64,000 bases of DNA. Origin: Phaeobacter sp. 11ANDIMAR09 (GTDB lineage Bacteria > Pseudomonadota > Alphaproteobacteria > Rhodobacterales > Rhodobacteraceae). Below, piece by piece: positions 16,569-23,771 of this stretch. How positions within the stretch are numbered: position 1 is the stretch's first letter; every line of letters starts with the position of its first letter. The notes under the pieces are model-generated. The model made no database searches. It had not been told where the DNA came from and saw only the letters and a program-made list of their open reading frames with translations. The stretch spans positions 1 to 64,000 of the forward strand of contig NZ_LIKT01000001.1 of assembly GCF_001294455.1 (NCBI RefSeq), read 5' to 3'. The translations under genes were made by a program, and so were the position numbers.

Positions 16569-17786
16569 TCAGTCGTAGCTGCGCTGGTCTTCGATCACCA
16601 AGCCATCCTTGGGTAGGGCACCAGGGGAAACCACTTCGATCTTGCCCTTCATCTTCAGCACTTCGATCACCGATTTGCCAAAGGTAATCTCATCGCCTGC
16701 ATTGGCTTCGATTTGCACGGTCATGGTGTCCATTTCACCGTCACGCGCCGCAATGACCCGCGCCTTGACGATCTCGTCATGTTTTTCAACCAGGGCCGCG
16801 ACCTGTTCGGGGCGGACAAACATGCCTTTGATCTTAGTCGTCTGGTCAGCCCGGCCCATCCAGCCCTTGATCCGCATATTGGTCCGACCGCAGGGAGATA
16901 TCCCCGGCATCACAGCCGACAAATCACCCGTGGCGAAACGCACCAGTGGATAGTCTGGGTTCAGTGTGGTGACCACAACTTCACCCACTTCACCCGGTGC
17001 AACCGGGGTGCCAGTGCCGGGGGTGACGATTTCGACGATGACATTCTCGTCGACAATCATCCCCTCCATCGCCGGGCTCTCATAGGCGATATTGCCCAGA
17101 TCTGCGGTGGCATAGCTTTGCAAGCAGGTGATGCCGCGATCAGCATATTCCTGACGCAGAGAGGGGAACAGAGCCCCGCCGCCTACGGCCGCCTTGGTGA
17201 AGCCCAGCTTGATGCCCATGGCTTCGGCCTTGTCGAGGATCACCTTCAGATAATCCGGCGTCCCGGCATAGGCCGTGGCGCCGACATCGCGGGCAGCTGT
17301 CACCTGCAGCTCGGTTTGGCCAGTGCCCGCTGGCAGCACGGCGGCGCCAACGGCGCGGGCGCCGTTTTCAAAGATCATACCCGCAGGGGTCAGGTGGTAG
17401 CCAAAGCAGTTCTGCACCACATCGCCCTGCCCAATGCCCACGGCATGCAAGAAACGGCCCATGCGCCACCAGTCATGATCCACTCCGCCGGGTTCGTAGA
17501 TCGGACCAGGAGACTGAAAGATATGGGCAAAACCAGAGGCTGGTTTCACAGTGAAGCCACCAAAGGGGGCATTCGCTCCCTGTGCCTTGCTGAGGTCAGA
17601 TTTGCGCAACACTGGCAGAGACACCAGATCGGCTGCCGAAGTAATGCTGGCGGGATCAACATCACCAAGGCTGCCAGCATAGCCCGCTGCCGTTTTAGCC
17701 AGGGCGATCTGCGCCTGCAAAGCCTTGGCCTGATCGCTGGCGCGTTGATCGTCGCTTCGTGTTTCTAGGGAATCAAAATAGGTCAT
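16569..17786 (-). CDS. Phenylacetate-CoA ligase-like AMP-forming enzyme
   Basis: 405 residues of the PaaK-like branch of the adenylate-forming family, in which a carboxylic acid is activated to an acyl-AMP and then to a CoA thioester. Typical PaaK-type features are the YAGTPDYLK stretch, PLVRFATGDLSAV and the C-terminal GMFVRPEQVAALV segment. It is the last gene of a minus-strand block with a Liv-type ABC transporter and begins 18 bases after the livF-type gene stops, so it is very probably co-transcribed. The substrate is likely the acid carried by the transporter, aromatic or aliphatic; this is inferred. Confidence 0.82.
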   Translation of the reverse strand: MTYFDSLETRSDDQRASDQAKALQAQIALAKTAAGYAGSLGDVDPASITSAADLVSLPVLRKSDLSKAQGANAPFGGFTVKPASGFAHIFQSPGPIYEPGGVDHDWWRMGRFLHAVGIGQGDVVQNCFGYHLTPAGMIFENGARAVGAAVLPAGTGQTELQVTAARDVGATAYAGTPDYLKVILDKAEAMGIKLGFTKAAVGGGALFPSLRQEYADRGITCLQSYATADLGNIAYESPAMEGMIVDENVIVEIVTPGTGTPVAPGEVGEVVVTTLNPDYPLVRFATGDLSAVMPGISPCGRTNMRIKGWMGRADQTTKIKGMFVRPEQVAALVEKHDEIVKARVIAARDGEMDTMTVQIEANAGDEITFGKSVIEVLKMKGKIEVVSPGALPKDGLVIEDQRSYD

Positions 17787-17804
17787 ATGTTCACCATCAC
17801 TCCC

Positions 17805-18644
17805 TTAGCTCAGCCACCGCTTGCGACGGCGGTAGGAGCGCACATCGCGAAAGCTTTTTCGGCCTTCGTCAGACATGCCAAGGTAGAATTCTTTAACGTC
17901 AGGGTTTTCACGCAGTTCGGCAGCAGGGCCATCCATCACTACGCGACCGGATTCCAGAATGTAGCCATAGTGGGCATAGCGCAGCGCCACGTTGGTGTTC
18001 TGTTCGGCCAAGAGGAAGGTCACGCCCTCTTGTTCGTTGATCGATTTCACGATCTCAAAGATCTGCTCCACCAACTGCGGTGCCAAACCCATCGAAGGCT
18101 CATCCAATAGGATGGTTTCAGGGCGGCTCATCAGGGCCCGACCCATGGCAACCATCTGCTGCTCCCCACCCGATGTATAGCCAGCCTGGCTGGTGCGGCG
18201 CTCTTTCAGGCGTGGGAAATAGTTATAGACCATTTCCAGGTCCTGCTTGATATTGGCGCCGCTATCAGAGCGGGTATAGGCGCCGGTCAGCAGGTTTTCC
18301 TCGACGGTCAGGTGTTCAAAACAATGGCGGCCTTCCATCACCTGGATCACGCCCTTGCGCACCAGATCGGCTGGATCTGCATCATGTACATCGCTGCCGC
18401 GATACTTCACCGATCCCTTGGTCACCTCGCCGCGTTCTGATCGCAGCAGGTTGGAGATCGCCTTGAGCGTGGTGGTCTTACCAGCGCCGTTGCCGCCCAG
18501 CAATGCGGTGATACCGCCTTTGGGAACATTGAGGCTGACGCCCTTCAGCACCAGGATCACGTGATTGTAGATCACCTCGATATTGTTGACCTCAAGCAGG
18601 GTCTCGGCCTGCACATCAGTGGTGTTGGCTGCATCCAGCATCAA
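17805..18644 (-). CDS. Branched-chain-type ABC transporter ATPase (LivF-like)
   Basis: 279 residues. Walker A is GGNGAGKTTT, the signature region is TSGGEQQMV (a variant of LSGGQ) and Walker B is ETILLDEPSMGLAP, as in LivF. A basic C-terminal tail (RKSFRDVRSYRRRKRWLS) of about 25 residues extends beyond the usual LivF end. It pairs with the LivG-like ATPase at 22626-23459. It lies between the binding-protein gene and the PaaK-like ligase. MM at the start gives two equivalent ATG choices. Confidence 0.9.
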   Translation of the reverse strand: MMLDAANTTDVQAETLLEVNNIEVIYNHVILVLKGVSLNVPKGGITALLGGNGAGKTTTLKAISNLLRSERGEVTKGSVKYRGSDVHDADPADLVRKGVIQVMEGRHCFEHLTVEENLLTGAYTRSDSGANIKQDLEMVYNYFPRLKERRTSQAGYTSGGEQQMVAMGRALMSRPETILLDEPSMGLAPQLVEQIFEIVKSINEQEGVTFLLAEQNTNVALRYAHYGYILESGRVVMDGPAAELRENPDVKEFYLGMSDEGRKSFRDVRSYRRRKRWLS

Positions 18645-18739
18645 AGCTTGTCCTCATACGGGCCAGGGCGCTTTTTCTCGGCGCGTCCGGATCTGTTCGG
18701 TGTGGCGCGGCAGACGGACCGCCGCGCCGGATTAAGGCC

Positions 18740-18761
18740 CGACCCCACAGGGCTGTGGGAT
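18740..18761 (-). other. Hairpin between the binding-protein and LivF-like genes
   Basis: Arms of 10 bases (18740-18749 and 18752-18761, one G-U pair) almost directly abut, giving a compact hairpin 12 bases after the binding-protein stop on the minus strand. No T-run follows. Such structures often protect the mRNA of abundant binding proteins and lower expression of the genes after them. Confidence 0.5.
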
Positions 18762-18772
18762 CGGAATAGTTC

Positions 18773-20056
18773 TTAGTTACAACGAGGTTCGATGTTGTTT
18801 TCAGACGCATAGGAAGCGGAGTCTGCTTCGATCAGCGGCTTGATCACCTCACCATCGGTTTGCTGGAAGTCAGCAACCAGGCTCCAGGTTTTGGCCTCTG
18901 CGTCCCACTGGGTCACACCAACGAGGCCGGGGCCACCATGGTTTTCACAGGACACGTTAAAGGAAGGACCAAAGTAAGGCATGCCGAGGGAGGCCATGCG
19001 CGCTTCAGGCATTTCCAGAGCTTCCATACCGTCACGCATCATCGCTGGGGTGATGTCGGCGGTACCGTGGATTTCCTGAGCAGTTTTGGCCGCTTCAACA
19101 GCCAACATGGCTGCATACATGCCGCGGTTATACAGAACGTTGCCGATCTGATCGCCGGCACCCGCTGCCTTGCCCGCGTCAACAACATATTTCTGCATGT
19201 CGTCAAAGACAGGGAAGTCACGGCCAACGTTGTGGAAGGTCACAGCCTTGTAGCCATCAGCCGCTGCGCCTGCGGACAGAACGTCATGCTCGGCACCGGA
19301 CCACCATACACCAATGAAGTTTTCCATTGGGAAACGGATGTTTGCGGCTTCCTGAATGGCAACCTGGTTCATCACGCCCCAGCCCCACATCATGACAAAG
19401 TCAGGACGCTCGCGGCGGATCTGCAGCCATTGCGATTTCTGCTCCTGACCAGGGTGGTCAACAGGCAGAGCGGTCAGTTCAAAACCATGCTTTACAGCCA
19501 GCTCTTCCAGGGTCCGGATTGGTTCCTTACCGTAGGCAGAGTTGTGGTACACCAGAGCAATCTTCTTGCCCTTCAGGTCGCCACCGTTTTCGTCCAGCAG
19601 GTAGTTGATGATGCCCGACGCGCCATCCCAGTAGTTGGCTGGGTAGTTGAACACGTTGCCAAAGACTTTGCCGTTGGCAGCCGATGTCCGGCCATAGCCC
19701 ATGGTGTGAAGCGGGATGCCATCAGCAGCTGTTTTTGGGATCAGCTGATAGGTGATCCCGGTGGACAGGGGCTGATACACCAAAGCGCCTTCGCCTTTGG
19801 TGGATTCGTAGCATTCCACACCCTTTTCGGTGTTGTAGCCGGTCTCACATTCGATCAGGCGCGCCTTAACGCCGCCAATGCCGCCATCACGCTCGTTGAC
19901 GAGGGTGAAGTAGTCAGCGTAGCCATCCGCAAACGGGATACCGCCCGCAGCATAGGGTCCGGTCCGGTAGCTCAGCGATGGGAAAACCAGGTCCGCCATT
20001 ACTGGACCCGCAGCCATCACGGCGCCCAGCGCCAAAGTGGTAAGTTTCATATTCAT
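18773..20056 (-). CDS. Periplasmic binding protein of the Liv-type ABC transporter
   Basis: 427 residues of the type I periplasmic binding fold (LivK-like). A signal peptide is present (MNMKLTTLALGAVMAAGPVMA), and the mature protein starts DLVFPSLSYRTGPYAAGG. It binds the transported ligand in the periplasm. Its sequence differs from classical leucine-binding proteins, with ligand-site segments such as SYRTGPYAAG and MGYGRTSA, and the neighbouring CoA ligases point to a carboxylic acid ligand rather than an amino acid. A hairpin after the stop may give it higher expression than the ATPase and ligase downstream. Confidence 0.9.
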   Translation of the reverse strand: MNMKLTTLALGAVMAAGPVMADLVFPSLSYRTGPYAAGGIPFADGYADYFTLVNERDGGIGGVKARLIECETGYNTEKGVECYESTKGEGALVYQPLSTGITYQLIPKTAADGIPLHTMGYGRTSAANGKVFGNVFNYPANYWDGASGIINYLLDENGGDLKGKKIALVYHNSAYGKEPIRTLEELAVKHGFELTALPVDHPGQEQKSQWLQIRRERPDFVMMWGWGVMNQVAIQEAANIRFPMENFIGVWWSGAEHDVLSAGAAADGYKAVTFHNVGRDFPVFDDMQKYVVDAGKAAGAGDQIGNVLYNRGMYAAMLAVEAAKTAQEIHGTADITPAMMRDGMEALEMPEARMASLGMPYFGPSFNVSCENHGGPGLVGVTQWDAEAKTWSLVADFQQTDGEVIKPLIEADSASYASENNIEPRCN

Positions 20057-20156
20057 CGGTATTCATCCTCCCTTGGTCTCATCCGATAGTCGTCTTAGGT
20101 AACGGCGGGGCTGAAATATTGATCTTGTCCCCACCGCTCGTCTCGTACCTTACCGC

Positions 20157-21233
20157 TTAGTGCGGGAAGGGCCACAGCCTCAGTTTCTCTTTGGCGACGC
20201 GCCAGAGCTGCGCCAGCCCATGTGGTTCCACGATCAGGAACAACACAATCAGCGCTCCGACAATAACCAGCTGGAAATGTGCCACAATATCTGTGGGCCA
20301 GCCCAACACGTCGACGCCGACCACTTTCAGGATCACCGGCAGCAGAACCAGGAAGGCCGCGCCAGCAAAGGATCCAAAGATCGAGCCCAGGCCGCCAATG
20401 ATCACCATGAACAGCACCTGGAAAGACTTGGTGATGCCAAAGGCTTCGCCAACCTCAACCGCACCCAGATAAAGCGCAAAGAACAAAGCGCCGGAGATGC
20501 CGATGAAGAAGCCCGAGACAGCAAAGGCCGTCAGTTTGGCTTTCAGCGGGTTCACCCCGATGATTTCGGCGGCGATATCCATGTCGCGGATCGCCATCCA
20601 GCTGCGGCCCACGGTGCCACGGGTCAGGTTGCGGGCGACAATGGCGCAGATGGTGAGGAACACCAGGCAGAACAGATAGGTTGCCCAGGCCGGCGCATTG
20701 GGGCCGGTGATGATGATGCCAAAGACATCACGCTCTGGGGCGTTGATCTGACCCGAGGCCGAGTAGTTGTAGAACCATGGCACCCGGTTGAACACCCAGA
20801 CCAGGAAGAACTGCGCCGCCAGTGTTGCCACCGCCAGATAGAACCCCTTGATGCGCAGGCTTGGTAGGCCAAAGAGCACGCAGACCAGCGCGGTAATCCC
20901 GCCAGCCAGCACTACATGCACAAACATGCTCACCTCTGGGAATGCCGTCATCAGCTTGTAGCAGGCATAGGCCCCCACCGCCATGAAACCACCAGTCCCC
21001 AGGGACACCTGTCCGGCATAGCCAACCAGAATATTCAGTCCAATGGCTGCGATCGAATAGATCAGGAAGGGCAGTAGAATGGCGCTGGCCCAATAGTCAT
21101 TGATGGTAAAGGGAATGACCAAAAAGGCGATGAGCAGCACGAGGTAATACCGATAACGATCAAATTTGATCGGGAAGGTCTGGCTGTCCTGTTCATAAGA
21201 GACTTTGAAGTCTCCGGCTTCGCGATAGAACAT
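20157..21233 (-). CDS. Liv-type ABC transporter permease (LivM-like)
   Basis: 358 residues with about ten membrane helices. The conserved region GYAGQVSLGTGGFMAVGAYA near the N-terminus and RDMDIAAEIIGVNPLKAKLTAF identify the LivM subfamily. It starts with an unusually hydrophilic 30-residue cytoplasmic segment (MFYREAGDFKVSYEQDSQTF). It begins 3 bases after the stop of the 85-residue membrane protein gene, so the two are tightly coupled. Confidence 0.92.
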   Translation of the reverse strand: MFYREAGDFKVSYEQDSQTFPIKFDRYRYYLVLLIAFLVIPFTINDYWASAILLPFLIYSIAAIGLNILVGYAGQVSLGTGGFMAVGAYACYKLMTAFPEVSMFVHVVLAGGITALVCVLFGLPSLRIKGFYLAVATLAAQFFLVWVFNRVPWFYNYSASGQINAPERDVFGIIITGPNAPAWATYLFCLVFLTICAIVARNLTRGTVGRSWMAIRDMDIAAEIIGVNPLKAKLTAFAVSGFFIGISGALFFALYLGAVEVGEAFGITKSFQVLFMVIIGGLGSIFGSFAGAAFLVLLPVILKVVGVDVLGWPTDIVAHFQLVIVGALIVLFLIVEPHGLAQLWRVAKEKLRLWPFPH

Positions 21234-21236
21234 GGG

Positions 21237-21494
21237 TTAGATGCTCCCCTGTTGCTGCGCGCGGTTACGATCCGCTGCGCTCATTTGATTGGATTTTTGC
21301 GCATATCCGCTCAACTCGGCCGCTTGGGCCAGGCGCAGATAGGCAATGATGCCGGTAAAGAGACCCGCCGCAGCCAGCAGCGCAGAGGTGACGATCTGAG
21401 CTTCGGAAAAACCGCTGGCACTGATGGCCAGATATCCGAAGGCCCAGAAACCGGACCAGGCAATCACGTTGATGATGGCGATGAGCTTCATCAT
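21237..21494 (-). CDS. Small two-helix membrane protein between the Liv permeases
   Basis: 85 residues with two hydrophobic segments (LIAIINVIAWSGFWAFGYLAI and IVTSALLAAAGLFTGIIAYL) and a polar, glutamine-rich C-terminus. AGGAGAACATGC precedes the MM start at 21494 and supports a real gene; the longer frame to 21746 is not needed. It sits between livH- and livM-type genes and ends 3 bases before livM. I do not recognise the family. Its position suggests an accessory subunit of this transporter. Confidence 0.75.
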   Translation of the reverse strand: MMKLIAIINVIAWSGFWAFGYLAISASGFSEAQIVTSALLAAAGLFTGIIAYLRLAQAAELSGYAQKSNQMSAADRNRAQQQGSI

Positions 21495-21600
21495 GCATGT
21501 TCTCCTAATTTGCGGTGCACCAAACCGGGTGCAGGCTGCGAGGTTTCCGTGATGCCTCCCCATCCCGTTGGAGCGGGGAGGCCTGTCTTGCTTCGTTGGG

Positions 21601-22596
21601 TCAGACCCTCTCGATGATCTTTTCGCCAAACAGACCCTGGGGTCGGAAGACCAAGAAGAGCAGCGCCAGAACATAGGCAAACCAGTTCTCGGTCGCACCG
21701 CCCACCATGGGGCCGATGGCAAATTCAAAGAGCTTTTCGCCGACACCGATGATCAAACCACCCACGATGGCGCCAGGGATCGAGGTAAAGCCACCCAGCA
21801 TCAGAACCGGCAGGGCCTTGAGCGCGATTAGAGACAGCGAGAACTGCACGCCCGATTTGGTGCCCCAGACAATCCCGGCCACCAGGGCGACAAAGCCCGC
21901 AACCGACCAGACCAGCACCCAGATGAAGTTCAGCGAGATACCAACCGACAGGGCAGCCTGGTGATCATCCGCCACAGCCCGCATGGCGCGGCCCTGTTTC
22001 GTGTACTGCGCAAAGAGCACCAGCCCCGCCACCAGGACAGCAGCAATCACGGTGGCAACGATGTCCAGCTGATCAATAAAGAAGCCGTAGAAGTTATCCG
22101 AACCCAGACCCGCGGTCATGTCTTCGATCCAGAAGGAGCCACCCTGCGGCAAGCCCACGTCGAGCTTTTTGATCTCAGAGCCCCACATCAGGTCAGAAAA
22201 CCCTTCGAGGAAATAAGCCAGGCCGATGGTAGCCATGAACAGGATGATGGGCTCTTGGCCAACCAGATGGCGCATCACGATGCGCTGCACCAGCCAGGCA
22301 AAGACCACCATCACACCAACCGTCAGCAAGATTGCCAACAGGGCAGGCACATGCCAGCCAAAGTGGTGCACCTCGGTGCCAAAGACCGCGTTGATGATAT
22401 GGCTGAAGGGAACCTGCCCCTGCATGATACCCACCAGGGTCATCGCTGCAAACAGTGCCATAACGCCTTGGGCGTAGTTGAAAATGCCGGAAGCCTTGTA
22501 GATCAGAACAAAGCCCAGCGCCACGAGCGCATAAAGCACCCCGGCCATCAGCCCGTTGAAAAAGACTTCGGTTGCAAAAAGAAACTGGTCAGACAT
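21601..22596 (-). CDS. Liv-type ABC transporter permease (LivH-like)
   Basis: 331 residues with about eight to nine membrane helices. The N-terminal motif LMAGVLYALVALGFVLIYKASG and FNYAQGVMALFA are standard for LivH, and RAMRAVADDHQAALSVGI is the cytoplasmic coupling loop that contacts the ATPases. It lies 29 bases after the livG-type gene. An in-operon spacer of 106 bases follows before the small membrane protein gene. Confidence 0.92.
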   Translation of the reverse strand: MSDQFLFATEVFFNGLMAGVLYALVALGFVLIYKASGIFNYAQGVMALFAAMTLVGIMQGQVPFSHIINAVFGTEVHHFGWHVPALLAILLTVGVMVVFAWLVQRIVMRHLVGQEPIILFMATIGLAYFLEGFSDLMWGSEIKKLDVGLPQGGSFWIEDMTAGLGSDNFYGFFIDQLDIVATVIAAVLVAGLVLFAQYTKQGRAMRAVADDHQAALSVGISLNFIWVLVWSVAGFVALVAGIVWGTKSGVQFSLSLIALKALPVLMLGGFTSIPGAIVGGLIIGVGEKLFEFAIGPMVGGATENWFAYVLALLFLVFRPQGLFGEKIIERV

Positions 22597-22625
22597 CAGT
22601 CACTCTCCTCATATCTGTCAGAACT

Positions 22626-23459
22626 TTAGTCATGTGCCACACCAAGATAGGCGTCGATAACGGCCTGGTTGTTGCGCACTTCATCCGGCGTGCCATCGCC
22701 GATCTTCTTGCCGTAATCCATCACAACCACGCGGTCGGACAGATCCATGACGACACCCATATCATGTTCGATCAGGGCAATGGTGGTGCCAAACTCGTCG
22801 TTCACATCGAGAATAAAGCGGGACATGTCCTCTTTTTCTTCGACGTTCATACCGGCCATAGGTTCATCCAGCAGCAACAGCTTGGGTTCGGCCGCTAGGG
22901 CACGTGCCAGTTCCACCCGCTTTTTCAAACCATAGGGCAAACGTGACACCGGGGTTTTGCGAATGTGCTGAATCTCGAGAAAGTCGATAACCTTCTCAAC
23001 CACTTCACGGTTGGCGGTCTCTTCTTTCTCGGCCTTGCCCTTCCACAGGGCTTGCTGAAACAGACCTGATTTCATGTGGTTCAAACGGCCGGTCATCACG
23101 TTGTCCAACACGCTCATGCCTTCAAACAGGGCAATGTTCTGGAACGTCCGGGCGATGCCCTGCTGTGCCACCTCATAGGGGCGCATCTGTGGGCGCGGCT
23201 TACCGTGAAACTCGACCGTGCCCTCTTGTGGCACGTAAAAGCCCGAGATCACGTTCAGCATCGAAGACTTACCAGCACCGTTGGGCCCGATGATGGCGCG
23301 AATTTCGCCTTCGCGGATATCAAAGGAGATATCTTTGATCGCCACCACACCGCCAAAGCGCAGGGTGATGTTTTTCATTTCCATCACCACGCCGCCAATG
23401 GTGCGACCGTCTTCGGTGACATAGCTATCGGATTGGTCAAGCATGGGTGACGTCTCCAT
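22626..23459 (-). CDS. Branched-chain-type ABC transporter ATPase (LivG-like)
   Basis: 277 residues. Walker A is GPNGAGKSS, the signature region is SRLPYGLKKRVELARALA (variant, as in LivG) and Walker B is LLLLDEPMAGMN. It forms the ATPase pair with the LivF-like protein. The first ATG is at 23459; an in-frame ATG at 23444 (MLDQSDSY) is an alternative. A 21-base palindrome ends 13 bases before the first ATG, so this gene may be the first of a regulated transcript running to the PaaK-like gene. Confidence 0.92.
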   Translation of the reverse strand: METSPMLDQSDSYVTEDGRTIGGVVMEMKNITLRFGGVVAIKDISFDIREGEIRAIIGPNGAGKSSMLNVISGFYVPQEGTVEFHGKPRPQMRPYEVAQQGIARTFQNIALFEGMSVLDNVMTGRLNHMKSGLFQQALWKGKAEKEETANREVVEKVIDFLEIQHIRKTPVSRLPYGLKKRVELARALAAEPKLLLLDEPMAGMNVEEKEDMSRFILDVNDEFGTTIALIEHDMGVVMDLSDRVVVMDYGKKIGDGTPDEVRNNQAVIDAYLGVAHD

Positions 23460-23471
23460 TATTCTGCCACA

Positions 23472-23492
23472 CTAAAATGTTAACCATTTTAG
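23472..23492. promoter_or_regulatory. 21-base palindrome in the divergent region before livG, candidate operator
   Basis: CTAAAATG (23472-23479) and CATTTTAG (23485-23492) are perfect inverted arms around TTAAC. The motif is AT-rich in a GC-rich region and lies 13 bases before the livG-like ATG and 16 bases before the small plus-strand frame. Its length and symmetry suit a dimeric regulator such as a TetR- or MarR-family protein; the regulator is not encoded nearby. Confidence 0.5.
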
Positions 23493-23508
23493 AGGACACT
23501 TGAGAAAG

Positions 23509-23718
23509 ATGAGCAGCAAGGAGATCCCTGCAATGTTTAGCGAATTCGAGCACGGTTGCCTGTTGGACATGGCGATTGAGTGCAGACGCAAAGGCCTGTC
23601 CCCCTCTGAAAGCCGTGCCAGTATCAGCCGCCGAACCCGTGGGTTCAGCGCACCGTTCATGATCCGCCAGGTGGTGCATACCGCCTTTCATCCCGAACAC
23701 TGCCCCGATCTGGTCTGA
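23509..23718 (+). CDS. Possible small protein, divergent from livG
   Basis: 69 codons beginning MSSKEIPAMFSEFEHGC, with TTGAGAAAG upstream as a weak ribosome binding site and third positions mostly G or C, as expected for coding in this genome. I do not recognise the protein. A 112-codon frame on the opposite strand (23437-23775), in the same codon register, overlaps it and starts within the fadD-like stop. At most one is real, and I prefer this one on codon bias. The rest of the 312-base gap holds the 21-base palindrome. Confidence 0.35.
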   Translation: MSSKEIPAMFSEFEHGCLLDMAIECRRKGLSPSESRASISRRTRGFSAPFMIRQVVHTAFHPEHCPDLV

Positions 23719-23771
23719 ACCCAGATCAAGCGTGTCAGAACAGGCAAAGCGCCAGTCTGAGATCAAATTGC

